A stretch of DNA of 64,000 nt from Clostridia bacterium (GTDB lineage: Bacteria; Bacillota; Clostridia; Oscillospirales; CAG-272). The DNA lies in contig JAFUOH010000001.1 of NCBI GenBank assembly GCA_017482055.1, positions 124,001 to 188,000 of the forward strand, in the 5' to 3' direction. A model generated the notes under the pieces. That model made no database searches and had not been told where the DNA came from. It saw nothing but the letters and a program-made list of their open reading frames with translations. Shown here piece after piece: positions 1 through 8,631 of the stretch. The position numbers and the translations under genes were made by a program. The stretch's first letter is position 1; every line of letters begins with the position of its first letter.

Positions 1-792
1 AAGGCTGACGTCGTAAACGTCGCGGCTCATGACACCGCAAGCGCCGTGCTTGCCGTTCCCGCAAAGAGCGACGACTTCATCTTTTTAAGCTCGGGAACAT
101 GGTCGATAATGGGCTCCGAGGTGAAGGATCCAATTATTTCCGATGCATCGTTCAAATATAATTTCACCAATGAGGGCGGCGTTGAAAATACCATCCGCTT
201 TTCAAAGAATATCACCGGTCTGTGGCTCAAGGAGGAGTCCAAGCGCCAGTGGGCACGTGAGGGTAAGGATTATACCCACGACCAACTGTCCGATATGGCA
301 CTGGCGTCGAAGCCGTTTCAGTCGCTTATCGACCCTGATAACGCACTGTTCGCAACTCCGGGCAACCTTCCCCGCCGTATTGCGGAATACTGCAAGACCA
401 CAAATCAGCACGTCCCCGAAAACGAGGGCGAGATCATGCGTTGTATTTTTGAATCGCTGGCACTGCGTTACCGCTACACTGTGGAGTGCATAGACGAACT
501 GAAGGGTCACAAGACTCCCTTCATCAATATCGTCGGCGGCGGCACCAGAGAAGTTATCCTTAATCAGTTTGCCTCCGATGCCTGCGGTCGTCCCGTTTAC
601 ACAGGACCTGTCGAAGCAACCGCTATGGGCAACATCGCAGCACAGGCTATTGCGGCAGGTGAAATTAAGAATGTTGCCGAAGCGCGTGAGATCATCGCCG
701 CTTCCACCGATATCGGCTGCTATGAGCCTAAGAATACCGAGGCATGGGATGAAGCATACGAGCGCTTCAAGAAGCTTATTCATAAGGCGTAA
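1..792 (+). CDS. rhaB: Rhamnulokinase, C-terminal part (partial at window edge)
   Basis: The frame is open from the first base, so the gene begins before the window; about 263 residues are present. It shows the FGGY-kinase signature of RhaB: HDTASAV followed by SSGTWS (ATP/sugar-binding subdomain), NEGGVENTIRF, and the GGGTRE and GPVEATAMGN segments of the C-terminal ATPase fold. Family knowledge: it phosphorylates L-rhamnulose to rhamnulose 1-phosphate in the cytoplasm, the second step of rhamnose catabolism. L-rhamnose isomerase (first step) lies 1.1 kb downstream on the same strand, which supports the call. No aldolase (rhaD) is in the window. A fuculokinase is the main alternative, but the rhaA neighbour argues for RhaB. 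Confidence 0.93.
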   Translation, partial: KADVVNVAAHDTASAVLAVPAKSDDFIFLSSGTWSIMGSEVKDPIISDASFKYNFTNEGGVENTIRFSKNITGLWLKEESKRQWAREGKDYTHDQLSDMALASKPFQSLIDPDNALFATPGNLPRRIAEYCKTTNQHVPENEGEIMRCIFESLALRYRYTVECIDELKGHKTPFINIVGGGTREVILNQFASDACGRPVYTGPVEATAMGNIAAQAIAAGEIKNVAEAREIIAASTDIGCYEPKNTEAWDEAYERFKKLIHKA

Positions 793-804
793 ATATACTT
801 TATA

Positions 805-1832
805 ATGATACTTGATATCAAACAGCTCACTTTGGAGCAGAAGCCGGGCATGGTATTATGCGCAAGACGCCTTGTTGACAATGATCCCGACAGCTTGGAG
901 TTTACGATAGAGCTTATAAAAAAGCGTGCGCTGGGCTGTGTGCAGTTCCCGTCGTTTAAGAGCGATGTTATTTAAAGGGTGCTTGCAGAGGCTGATTACC
1001 CTATTCTCGTTTTTTGTGATACAGAGATGGGCTTTCCGACCTCCGAGCTTCCCAAGGTGGATCCCGATTTCCCCGCATCGCTGTCAAAGAAATGTATCGA
1101 CATCATCAGGAACAAGGGATTTGACGGCGTATGCTTCACCGACTCCTTTGCCATGATGGGCGTTTTGCGGAAATACGTCGAGGAAAACATCAACGGCATG
1201 GCGATTGCGGCAGGCAACGATATCATACTCCCCAACTACCGCACACCTACACGTAAAGTCTCCGCAATGCTCAAAAAGAATTTTGAGGACGGCGCTTTCA
1301 CTATGGAACGCCTGGACGAAGCCGTCAGACGCGTGCTTGCGGCACAGGAATACTACGAAAAGCACAAGGTGAATGCAAATCCCGCCACGGCTGAGGACAA
1401 AGAGCTTCTTCGCAGCGTGTCAAGGGATTGTATCACCGCCGTAACGGATGAGGGTGTTGAAGCGGCACTTGGCGGCAGCAATGAGGATAAGCTGTTTGTT
1501 ACCGTAACCGAGCAGGATGCGGGACAAGATGTCCACAATCCGGAAGTAACCGCTGACGGCTTGTATCATCCCGATAAGATCGCGAAAAAGATACACAGTG
1601 AGTTCCCCGGGTGCGGGTGTAACTTTTATCCCCGAATTTTCCGGCAACAAGGACAATGACCGTGTGCTGACTGAGGCTACCGGGTACAAGGAAGTGATAT
1701 TTATAACTTTCTGCGCGACCGCGCCCTATCGAGGCCAAGGGTAAGCTTCCGTTTGACGTGAAGCTAAAACAAAATCAAATTAAGGAGAAAAGTCTGAAAA
1801 ATGGATCATTTTCAGACAATGGAGGTTTGTAA
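805..1832 (+). pseudogene. Decayed GH3 family glycosidase (beta-hexosaminidase type)
   Basis: Starting at ATG 805 the translation has GH3 hallmarks: PILVFCDTEMGFP, then CIDIIRNKGFDGVCFTDSF (nucleophile-like Asp region) and AAGNDIILPNY. It is broken in several ways visible in the sequence. TAA at 973-975 interrupts VI*RVLAEADYP. The stretch normally separating the CDTE and KGFDGVCFTDS blocks (over 100 residues in the family) is missing, with ELPKVDPDFP at the join. A one-base shift near 1605-1612 moves the frame to GAGVTFIPEFSGN. A second join near 1725-1730 links FITFCATAP directly to the C-terminal IEAKGKLPFDVKL in a third frame, which ends at 1832. It sits between rhaB and rhaA, so it was probably once part of a rhamnoside-use operon. 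Sequencing error could explain one indel but not the two internal deletions. Confidence 0.8.
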
Positions 1833-1882
1833 CTTTCGCGCCTTGCGCCACGAATTCCTTGCGGGAATCGTCACAAACCTCC
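1792..1882 (+). other. Hairpin plus multi-branched inverted-repeat structure before rhaA
   Basis: A 9-bp inverted repeat (GTCTGAAAA 1792-1800 / TTTTCAGAC 1809-1817) is followed by a perfect 10-bp closing stem, GGAGGTTTGT 1821-1830 with ACAAACCTCC 1873-1882. Inside it lie two small hairpins, GCGC-CTT-GCGC and ATTCC-TTGCG-GGAAT. The whole looks like a branched RNA or a small palindromic repeat unit. It ends 10 bases before the rhaA ribosome binding site. It could be a leader regulating rhaA, a MITE/REP-like repeat, or structure in a short coding sequence. No second copy was found in the window by eye. Confidence 0.5.
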
Positions 1883-1893
1883 CAAATAGTTAG
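1801..1893 (+). CDS. Possible 30-residue leader peptide upstream of rhaA
   Basis: An ATG at 1801, 13 bases after AAGGAG (1782-1787), opens a 30-codon frame ending TAG at 1891-1893, immediately before the rhaA Shine-Dalgarno. The peptide includes RALRHEFLAGIV and ends TNLPNS, which reads like a genuine protein segment rather than random codons. The frame overlaps the tail of the decayed GH3 gene and coincides exactly with the multi-branched inverted-repeat structure. I do not recognise a family. It may be chance, a leader peptide, or a small protein carried by a repeat element. Confidence 0.3.
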   Translation: MDHFQTMEVCNFRALRHEFLAGIVTNLPNS

Positions 1894-1905
1894 AAAGGAA
1901 TAGTC

Positions 1906-3162
1906 ATGACTATGAGTACACAGAAGGCATACGAGCTCGCGAAGGAATTATATGCTTCTATCGGCGTTGACACGGACAAGGCGATTGAGCGACTTAGCGA
2001 GATTCCGGTTTCCATGCACTGCTGGCAGGGCGACGATGTTCGTGGCTTCGAGAATCCCGACGGTGACTTAACTGGCGGTATTCAGACCACGGGCAACTAT
2101 CCCGGCAGAGCTGCCACAATAGATCAACTACGCGCAGACTACGCAAAAGCGACCTCGCTTATCCCGGGTAAGAAGCGTATTAGCCTCCACGCCATCTATC
2201 TTGACGCAAACGGCGAAAAGGTAGACCGCGACAAGATCGAGCCGAAGCATTTCACCTCTTGGGTACAGTGGGCAAAGGAGCAAAAGATCGGAATCGACTT
2301 CAACCCCACTTGCTTCTCTCATCCGCTGAGCGCAGACGGTTTTACGCTCTCTCACCATGATGACGGTATCCGCGCATTCTGGGTAGAGCATTCTATACGC
2401 TCCCGTGAGATCGCCGAGTACATAGGAAAGGAAATGGGTGAGCCTTCGGTAACCAACCACTGGATCCCCGACGGCTTCAAGGATATCCCCGTTGACCGCT
2501 ACGGCTACCGCGAGCGCCTTCTCGATTCCTATGATAAGATATTCAAGGGGCAGAAGCGCGAGTACAATCTCAACGCGGTGGAATCTAAGGTATTTGGTAT
2601 CGGCGCGGAATCCTGTACTATCGGTTCACTTGAAATGTGTATGGGTTATGCGATCAAGAACAACCTATTGCTTACCCTTGACACAGGTCACTTCCATCCC
2701 ACAGAGGTGGTTTCCGACAAAATCTCGTCGGCACTGCTGTTCCTTGATGATATCCTGCTTCACGTATCCCGCCCTGTTCGCTGGGACTCCGACCATGTCG
2801 TCATCTTTGACGACGAGCTGAAATATATCGCTCAGGAGATCACCCGTCACAATTTCGACAAGCGAGTACACATCGGTCTCGACTTCTTCGATGCCTCCAT
2901 CAATCGAATCGCGGCGTGGGTCATCGGTACACGAAACATGCAGAAGGCGCTGTTGTACGCACTGCTTGAGCCGTCTGAAAAGCTGATGCAACTGGAGCTT
3001 GAGGGCGACTACACCTCCCGTCTCGCACTCCTTGAGGAACTCAAATCCTACCCCTTCGCGGCGGTTTGGGACTACTACTGCGAGAAATCCGGTGTTCCCG
3101 TTCGCGACGAGTGGCTTAAGGAAGTCAAAAAGTACGAAAAAGACATGCTTGCACAGAGATAA
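1906..3162 (+). CDS. rhaA: L-rhamnose isomerase
   Basis: 418 residues, the usual length for RhaA. It converts L-rhamnose to L-rhamnulose, a cytoplasmic metal-dependent TIM-barrel enzyme. Recognised from [13 protein letters not shown] near the N-terminus, the [12 protein letters not shown] segment, [27 protein letters not shown] and the metal-binding region [11 protein letters not shown]. Start ATG 1906 follows GAAAGGA at 1893-1899; ATG 1912 is a possible alternative. It is the intact partner of the partial rhaB upstream; between them are a degraded glycosidase and a structured short ORF. A strong terminator follows. Confidence 0.96.
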   Translation: MTMSTQKAYELAKELYASIGVDTDKAIERLSEIPVSMHCWQGDDVRGFENPDGDLTGGIQTTGNYPGRAATIDQLRADYAKATSLIPGKKRISLHAIYLDANGEKVDRDKIEPKHFTSWVQWAKEQKIGIDFNPTCFSHPLSADGFTLSHHDDGIRAFWVEHSIRSREIAEYIGKEMGEPSVTNHWIPDGFKDIPVDRYGYRERLLDSYDKIFKGQKREYNLNAVESKVFGIGAESCTIGSLEMCMGYAIKNNLLLTLDTGHFHPTEVVSDKISSALLFLDDILLHVSRPVRWDSDHVVIFDDELKYIAQEITRHNFDKRVHIGLDFFDASINRIAAWVIGTRNMQKALLYALLEPSEKLMQLELEGDYTSRLALLEELKSYPFAAVWDYYCEKSGVPVRDEWLKEVKKYEKDMLAQR

Positions 3163-3165
3163 AGC

Positions 3166-3200
3166 ACACGCCGCACCTGCCAATGGCAGGTGCGGCGTGT
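3166..3200. terminator. Bidirectional intrinsic terminator between rhaA and XRE-TPR gene
   Basis: Perfect 16-bp inverted repeat (3166-3181 with 3185-3200) with a three-base AAT loop, followed by TTTCATTCATT. It lies exactly between two convergent genes. Confidence 0.85.
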
Positions 3201-3201
3201 T

Positions 3202-3825
3202 TCATTCATTGTCACCGAGAAAAATGATTCGAATCTGCCGATCAAGCTCGTCGGCGTCCATGCCTTTTTGAATAAGCGGCTGTATGACCTCTCGGCTCTC
3301 TCTTGCATGGGGAAGTTTAGCGGCGAGCGCCTCGGCTTTGTCCTTTTTGCCGCATTTCAAGTACAAAAAGCAAAGTGCGGCGCGGGTCGTTGCTTTCTGC
3401 TTTTCGTTTGTTGACAGTGGAAGCCCCTTTTCCATAAGCGCCGCCGCTTCCTCCGCCTTACCTTGAAGCGCCAAAACCTCCGCAAGTCCGAGAAGCATTT
3501 CGGCATCGCTCGGATAGATGAGCAGTGCATCGCGGTATACATTTTCCGCGGCGGTAAGCTCACCGCCCTGCATAAAATCGTGCGCGGCTTTGTGAATACC
3601 GTACAACGTTTTGTCAGCACGGATGGTGTCCATGCCCATAAGCAGATCGACGCTTGTTTCAAAAATATTGGCGAGTGCGGGTAAAAACGTGATGTCGGGA
3701 TAAGTTTCGCTCCGCTCCCACTTGGAGACGCTTTGCGGCGTGATGTGGAGATATTCTGCCACATCCTCTTGGGTGAGATTTTTTAGAATGCGGTATTTTT
3801 TTATATTTTCCGCCAAATATAACAT
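3202..3825 (-). CDS. XRE-family helix-turn-helix regulator with TPR-like C-terminus
   Basis: 207 residues. The N-terminus (about residues 5-60) is a classic Cro/C1-type HTH: YRILKNLTQEDVAEYLHIT, then PQSVSKWERSETYPD. The C-terminal part has paired-helix repeats (AENVYRDALLIYP, EMLLGLAEVLALQGKAEEA) typical of tetratricopeptide repeats. The start at 3825 is chosen because AGGAGG (3832-3837 on plus coordinates) precedes that ATG; an upstream in-frame extension is unlikely. Its own promoter lies at 3877-3905. Target genes are unknown; it converges on rhaA but nothing ties it to rhamnose use. Such regulators are common in Clostridia as stand-alone genes. Confidence 0.85.
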   Translation of the reverse strand: MLYLAENIKKYRILKNLTQEDVAEYLHITPQSVSKWERSETYPDITFLPALANIFETSVDLLMGMDTIRADKTLYGIHKAAHDFMQGGELTAAENVYRDALLIYPSDAEMLLGLAEVLALQGKAEEAAALMEKGLPLSTNEKQKATTRAALCFLYLKCGKKDKAEALAAKLPHARESREVIQPLIQKGMDADELDRQIRIIFLGDNE

Positions 3826-3876
3826 GAAAGTCCTCCTGTGTGCTTTTTTTGTAAGCCGCGCGCTGCCCACGTAAAT

Positions 3877-3905
3877 ATTATATCATATGCAGACCGAGTA
3901 CACAA
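3877..3905 (-). promoter_or_regulatory. Promoter of XRE-TPR gene
   Basis: Reading on the minus strand: TTGTGT (3905-3900), 17-base spacer, TATAAT (3882-3877). Confidence 0.65.
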
Positions 3906-3944
3906 TAGCGCAGTTTTTTAGTTTGATTCGCCCGCCGGGCGAGC

Positions 3945-4766
3945 TTATTCACCACCCGCCGCATATTTCCTTGGCGTGATACCGACCATGGTGCGGAAAA
4001 GCTTAATAAAATACGAAGGGTTCTCAAAGCCGCAGGAGTAGCAGACCTCGGTGACGGAGAGCCCTTTTTTCAGTTGTGCGCAAGCGTAGTTGATGCGCAG
4101 ACAGTTGAGGTAGCTCACATAGGTCACACCGGTCTCCGCCTTGAATTTCTGACAGAAATAATTTTTGTTATAGCCAAAGACTGCCGCGGCTTCCTCCAAC
4201 GTCGGACTGTCGGTGAAGTTTTGCTCCGACCATTCGATGATGCGCCGTATGTCATCACTTCTGTGCGCAGCGAAAGTCTCCGGCTGCGACTCGCCAAGCT
4301 CCGTCAGCCACTTAAAAAAGCCCAGCGTCGATGTGAGCACCGTAAATATCGACTCCGATTCAAAATATGTGCGCTCGATGCTTCCGACCACATCGGGATC
4401 GTCTATATAATAGGGAAGTGATTCAAACGAATGCCCGCATCCCTCAAGCACCGATTCAAGATCAAGATATTGCTTCAGCGTAAGGTGATTTATCTTCAAA
4501 ACCGACACATATCCGTCACTTTTTTGATATTCTATGGAATGAACAGCGTTCGGTGGGATGTAATACGCAAGATGATCGGTCACCTTACAATGCTTGCCGC
4601 CGATGTGAATATCACCTACAGCGCCGTGGTTTACTATGATCTCAACAGTATCGGCATAGTGCGGCGGAGTTACGATTTCTGTTTGAAATCTGAGTATATT
4701 GGCATCCCAATGCTTCTTGCGTTTAAACTCCTTATGCTCCTTGAAGGCTGTGATAACACGCTTCAT
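3945..4766 (-). CDS. AraC family transcriptional regulator
   Basis: 273 residues. The N-terminal half is cupin-like (TPPHYADTVEIIVNHGAVGDIHIG, YYIPPNAVHSIEY), the usual sugar-sensing domain. The last about 100 residues hold the two AraC helix-turn-helix motifs: TLEEAAAVFGYNKNYFCQKF and LSVTEVCYSCGFENPSYFIK. ATG at 4766 is preceded by GGAGG with good spacing. It is divergent from the oxidoreductase/solute-binding gene set starting at 4909, so it is the likely regulator of that set. Related in layout to the AraC gene at 52.7 kb but clearly a different paralogue. Confidence 0.92.
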   Translation of the reverse strand: MKRVITAFKEHKEFKRKKHWDANILRFQTEIVTPPHYADTVEIIVNHGAVGDIHIGGKHCKVTDHLAYYIPPNAVHSIEYQKSDGYVSVLKINHLTLKQYLDLESVLEGCGHSFESLPYYIDDPDVVGSIERTYFESESIFTVLTSTLGFFKWLTELGESQPETFAAHRSDDIRRIIEWSEQNFTDSPTLEEAAAVFGYNKNYFCQKFKAETGVTYVSYLNCLRINYACAQLKKGLSVTEVCYSCGFENPSYFIKLFRTMVGITPRKYAAGGE

Positions 4767-4815
4767 TGTGAACCTCCATATTGGTATATTTATCTCAGTA
4801 TATCATATAATTCTG

Positions 4816-4829
4816 AATATTGCAATATT
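4816..4829. promoter_or_regulatory. 14-bp palindrome upstream of oxidoreductase promoter
   Basis: AATATTGCAATATT is a perfect palindrome located about 19 bases upstream of the -35 element at 4848. It lies between the divergent AraC gene and its presumed target operon, so it is a plausible operator. It could also be chance in AT-rich DNA. Confidence 0.35.
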
Positions 4830-4847
4830 TCGCCTTAAGATTGTTGC

Positions 4848-4876
4848 TTGTTATCGCATTATTTTTACTGTATAAT
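4848..4876 (+). promoter_or_regulatory. Promoter of Gfo/Idh/MocA operon
   Basis: TTGTTA (4848-4853), 17-base spacer, TATAAT (4871-4876). GGAGG and ATG 4909 follow. Confidence 0.75.
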
Positions 4877-4908
4877 ACTAATATAATAACATTATTGGAG
4901 GTAACATC

Positions 4909-5991
4909 ATGCAAAAACACAGAATAGGAATTATCGGATGCGGGGGTATCGCAAACGGCAAGCATATGCCATCCATCAAAAAGCTTGGTGATTGCGAGAT
5001 GGTCGCGTTCTGCGACCTTATCGAGGAAAGAGCTAAAAAAGCGGCAAAGGATTTCGGTACTTCCGACGCGAAGGTGTATACCGATTACCGCGAGCTGCTC
5101 GCCGATTCCACCATCGACAGCGTGCGTGTGCTGACGCAGAATCGCTGTCACTGTGAGATAACCGTTGCGGCGCTTGAGGCAGGCAAGCACGTTCTTGTGG
5201 AAAAGCCCATGTGCATCACCCCCCGGGAGGCAAAGCTGATGCTTGATGCACGCGACCGATCCGGAAAGCTTCTTGCTGTGGGTTATCAGTTCAAATTTTC
5301 GAACGAGGCTCAGTATGTACGAGCCGAAACAGAGGCGGGCAATTTCGGGGAGATCTATTTCGGAAAATGCCGCTCGCTGAGACGACGCGGCGTGCCGACA
5401 TGGGGCGTGTTCACTCAGAAGGAGGAACAGGGTGCAGGACCTCTTTTCGATATAGGTACTCATGCGCTTGATATGATGCTCTATGTCATGGACAACTATG
5501 AGCCGAGGATGGTCGTCGGCTCAATGTACGACAAGATGAAGGATGAGCCTCGTTGTGCAAATCCCTTCGGCGAATGGGATGTTGACAAGTTTGACGTTGA
5601 AACCTCGGCATTTGCCTTCATTACGATGAAAAACGGTGCTACGATCATTCTTGAGTGCAGTTGGCTTCTCAACACTCTTGAGGGATACGGCCCCAAATTC
5701 CTGCTTGCGGGAACAAAGGCAGGTGCTGACACATTCACGGGCAAGCTTCTCGTAAACACAGTGAAGCACAACCGCCAGACCGTTGAGGAACCCGACTTCA
5801 AGGCAGGCGGCATTGCTTTCTATGACGGCGTTTCGGTAGATCAGAACTACCTTGAGCAGCGCAACTTCATCGACGCTGTTCTCGGAAAAGCGGAGCTTGT
5901 CAACACCGCGGACAGAGCCGCTGTGGTTACAAACATTCTTGCTGCGATTAAGGAATCGTCAGAGAGCGGCAAGCCCGTATATTTTGACTGA
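4909..5991 (+). CDS. Gfo/Idh/MocA family NAD(P)-dependent oxidoreductase
   Basis: 360 residues. The N-terminal Rossmann fold is shown by IGIIGCGGIANGKHMPSI (GxGxxA) and VAFCD; the family motif EKPM with preceding GKHVLVEKP is present, and the C-terminal alpha/beta domain has GAGPLFDIGTHALDMMLYVM, where the conserved Asp and His sit. Such enzymes oxidise or epimerise sugars and inositols; the substrate cannot be read from sequence. RBS GGAGG precedes ATG 4909. First gene of a set with a second family member and a solute-binding lipoprotein, opposite an AraC regulator, consistent with sugar or sugar-acid use. Confidence 0.93.
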   Translation: MQKHRIGIIGCGGIANGKHMPSIKKLGDCEMVAFCDLIEERAKKAAKDFGTSDAKVYTDYRELLADSTIDSVRVLTQNRCHCEITVAALEAGKHVLVEKPMCITPREAKLMLDARDRSGKLLAVGYQFKFSNEAQYVRAETEAGNFGEIYFGKCRSLRRRGVPTWGVFTQKEEQGAGPLFDIGTHALDMMLYVMDNYEPRMVVGSMYDKMKDEPRCANPFGEWDVDKFDVETSAFAFITMKNGATIILECSWLLNTLEGYGPKFLLAGTKAGADTFTGKLLVNTVKHNRQTVEEPDFKAGGIAFYDGVSVDQNYLEQRNFIDAVLGKAELVNTADRAAVVTNILAAIKESSESGKPVYFD

Positions 5992-6005
5992 TTGGAGGAA
6001 TGAAA

Positions 6006-7010
6006 ATGTTCAGAGTTGCACTTGTGAGCCGTTGGCACGGTCATTCACACAAGCCCGATGAGCGATATGTAAAGGAATTTTTGAAGCAGCCTGACTGCTC
6101 TGTTGTTGCGGTTTGGGACAAAGACCCGACCGTAGCGGAGGAATGGGCAAAGGAATACGGTGTCAACGCCGAGCCTACCCTTGAGGCGCTCCTTGTGCGC
6201 GAGGATGTGGACGGCATCCTCGTCACTTCTGCGCCACAGGATCACAGGGAGATCTTCATAAAGGCGGCGGAGCATAAGAAGCACATATTCACCGAAAAGG
6301 TGCTTGCGCTTACCCTTGAAGATGCCTATGCTATCCGCGATGCCATCAAGAAGAACGGTGTTAAGTTCTATATTTCCTTCATGCGCCTTGGCATAAAGCA
6401 GTTTGCTTATGCAAAAAAGCTCATCGACGATGGAACACTCGGCAAACCCGTGCAGTTCCGCTGTCTCTGCGGACACCGCGGCGGACTTAACGGAGATCTT
6501 CCCGAATATTGGTACGATCCCGACGTTTGCGGCGGAGGCGCCATGATCGATCTCGGGTTCAACTCGGCATATCTTGCAAGATACATCATGGGAGACATGG
6601 AATCGGTAAGCTCTAACTTCGGGTATTCCGTTCTTAACAAAAAGGTTGAGGACAACGCCTCATGCAGTGTATCCTTCAAAAGCGGCGCTATCGGCTCCAT
6701 CGACGCTACCTTCACCTCACCTTTAATGAGCGTATTTGAGCTTGCGGTCTACGGTACAGACGGCGCATATTACACCCGCTTCGGCGGCTGTGATATGGCA
6801 CAGCTTCACCTGAACGGCGAGGAGGTGAAGGACATTCCCCTTGACGAGATCCCCGTCATTCTCGATAATCCCGTTGTCGCATGGGTAAAGGCATGTACCG
6901 AGGGCGCTTCCGACGAGATATACGGAATCGATGCGGCGGTGGATATGGTGAAATTCATGGTTGCGGCGTACCGTTCCCACGAAAACGGCGGCAGACACGA
7001 AATGGTTTAA
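6006..7010 (+). CDS. Gfo/Idh/MocA family oxidoreductase, atypical nucleotide loop
   Basis: 334 residues from ATG 6006, chosen because GGAGG at 5994-5998 gives a 7-base spacer; ATG 6000 lies only one base after it. The fold matches the family: AVWDKDPTVAEEWAKEYG after the first beta-alpha unit, HIFTEKV in place of the usual EKP, and GGGAMIDLGFNSAYLARY. The first loop reads VALVSRWHGHSH instead of GxGxxA/G, so cofactor binding may differ. The gene starts 14 bases after the preceding oxidoreductase and is almost certainly co-transcribed with it. Confidence 0.88.
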   Translation: MFRVALVSRWHGHSHKPDERYVKEFLKQPDCSVVAVWDKDPTVAEEWAKEYGVNAEPTLEALLVREDVDGILVTSAPQDHREIFIKAAEHKKHIFTEKVLALTLEDAYAIRDAIKKNGVKFYISFMRLGIKQFAYAKKLIDDGTLGKPVQFRCLCGHRGGLNGDLPEYWYDPDVCGGGAMIDLGFNSAYLARYIMGDMESVSSNFGYSVLNKKVEDNASCSVSFKSGAIGSIDATFTSPLMSVFELAVYGTDGAYYTRFGGCDMAQLHLNGEEVKDIPLDEIPVILDNPVVAWVKACTEGASDEIYGIDAAVDMVKFMVAAYRSHENGGRHEMV

Positions 7011-7047
7011 TTTATATTTAATTTATAATTAAAGGAGAACACAAAAA

Positions 7048-8496
7048 ATGAAAAGAACATTTTCGGCTTTATTGGCGCTTTCTCTTATGTTATCACTCAG
7101 CGCGTGTCAGAGCGATGACGGCACCGCAGATACAACCCCAACCGATACTGATACGCAAACCGTAACCGCCGCAACAACCGAGGTCGATATTTACGCCGAG
7201 CTTCCCACCGGTGATTTTACCGGTGAAGAGTTTGTCTTCGCCAACGAAATCGGTTCCGGAAGCTGGTCAATACTCATGCTCGACTGCGAAAATACCGGCG
7301 AGGTTCTTGACAGCGCTGTATTTAACCGCAACCGCGCTGTGGAGGAAAAGCTCGGCATAACCATCAAGGTGGAGGAATATGCCACCGGTGGAGCTCTGCT
7401 GGATGCACTAAACAGAAATGTCATGGCAAACGAGGATCCATATGATGTCTATGATATCCCCGCAAATGTAGTCGCACCGCTGATACTTCAGGACTATTTT
7501 GTGGATGTTGATACGCTTGGACTTGACCTTGAAAAGCCTTGGTGGAACGACACCGTCATGGACAGCCTCAGCTTCAACGATACCTGCTATTCCATCGCGG
7601 GTGATCTGAGTATTATGCTTTGGGAGGCATCTTACGGTCTTGTATACAATAAGGATATGGCAGAAAGGCTTGGCATCCCGGACCAATATGAGCTTGTAAA
7701 GGATGGCAAATTTACGCTTGACTCAGTATATGAGGCTATGAGCCTTGCATATCAGGATGACGGAAACTCCGAGGTAGACAGCGCTGACACTTTCGGCATG
7801 ACCGGAAATCTCCGTCTGATGACATATTCCATGATAGCGGGAGGAGAATCGATCATTCCCAAGGACAGTGACGGACTTCCGTATTTTGAAGCTCCCAGTG
7901 AACGTCTGATTGAAATGTATGAAAAGATCTTCGATGTATACTTCGATAACACCAACGTATGCCTTGCCAACAAGCTGGTATTTAAGGATAAAAGCAAAAA
8001 CTGGCATTCCATATTCACCGACGGCCAGGCGTTATATTATTTCGAACCCATAGGTTCAAATGTTAAGTTGAGAGATGTGAACTTCGATTTCGTTTTTCTC
8101 CCAATGCCGAAATATGATGAAGCACAGGCAGAGTATATCACTCCGATCCTTCAGTTCGCGCATACAATGCACGTAACCAAGGCGAATGATAACCATGAAA
8201 TGATCAGTGTTGTGCTTGAAAATCTTGCGGCGGAATCTCACAGAAATGTACGCCCCGCATATTTTGAAAAGGTGCTTGAGGGTAAGCGTACAAGTGATGA
8301 CAGGGATATTGAAATGTTTGATATCATCTTTGACAATCAGGTGTTCAATCCCGCCGCTGTTTACAATTGGGGCAAGATGGCAGACACGCTGAATAACACC
8401 GCACTGTCCGGCAAGAGAGAGATCACATCAAGCATCGCATCCATCACATCCGTGATACAGTCCGATATCAAAGCAACCATTGAATATTACAGTTAA
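7048..8496 (+). CDS. Extracellular solute-binding lipoprotein (ABC importer type)
   Basis: 482 residues. It has a lipoprotein signal peptide (MKRTFSALLALSLMLS, lipobox LSAC, Cys about residue 20) and a Thr/Asp-rich linker. The body resembles carbohydrate-binding family 1 proteins, e.g. NRAVEEKLGITIKVEEY near the N-terminal lobe and DLEKPWWNDTVMDSL. AAAGGAG precedes ATG 7048. It follows the oxidoreductases by 37 bases, but no permease or ATPase genes follow; a terminator does. It must therefore rely on membrane components encoded elsewhere, or act as a receptor. The lipoprotein at 55.1-56.6 kb is a diverged paralogue sharing the KPWWN region. Confidence 0.9.
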   Translation: MKRTFSALLALSLMLSLSACQSDDGTADTTPTDTDTQTVTAATTEVDIYAELPTGDFTGEEFVFANEIGSGSWSILMLDCENTGEVLDSAVFNRNRAVEEKLGITIKVEEYATGGALLDALNRNVMANEDPYDVYDIPANVVAPLILQDYFVDVDTLGLDLEKPWWNDTVMDSLSFNDTCYSIAGDLSIMLWEASYGLVYNKDMAERLGIPDQYELVKDGKFTLDSVYEAMSLAYQDDGNSEVDSADTFGMTGNLRLMTYSMIAGGESIIPKDSDGLPYFEAPSERLIEMYEKIFDVYFDNTNVCLANKLVFKDKSKNWHSIFTDGQALYYFEPIGSNVKLRDVNFDFVFLPMPKYDEAQAEYITPILQFAHTMHVTKANDNHEMISVVLENLAAESHRNVRPAYFEKVLEGKRTSDDRDIEMFDIIFDNQVFNPAAVYNWGKMADTLNNTALSGKREITSSIASITSVIQSDIKATIEYYS

Positions 8497-8512
8497 ACAT
8501 AACCCTACAGCT

Positions 8513-8549
8513 AAAAATCACCGTTTCGCTTTCTGAAACGGTGATTTTT
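8513..8549 (+). terminator. Intrinsic terminator after solute-binding gene
   Basis: Stem AAAAATCACCGTTTC / GAAACGGTGATTTTT with a 7-base loop, ending in a T run. Confidence 0.85.
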
Positions 8550-8571
8550 GCGCCCATAGCTCCGTCTGTGC

Positions 8572-8600
8572 TTGACTTTTGCGCATCGGTGTGGTAGAAT
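8572..8600 (+). promoter_or_regulatory. Promoter of GH43 remnant
   Basis: TTGACT (8572-8577), 17-base spacer, TAGAAT (8595-8600); ATG 8632 follows after GAGGTAAGG. Confidence 0.65.
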
Positions 8601-8631
8601 AATGGTAAATACTATATGTGAGGTAAGGCAT

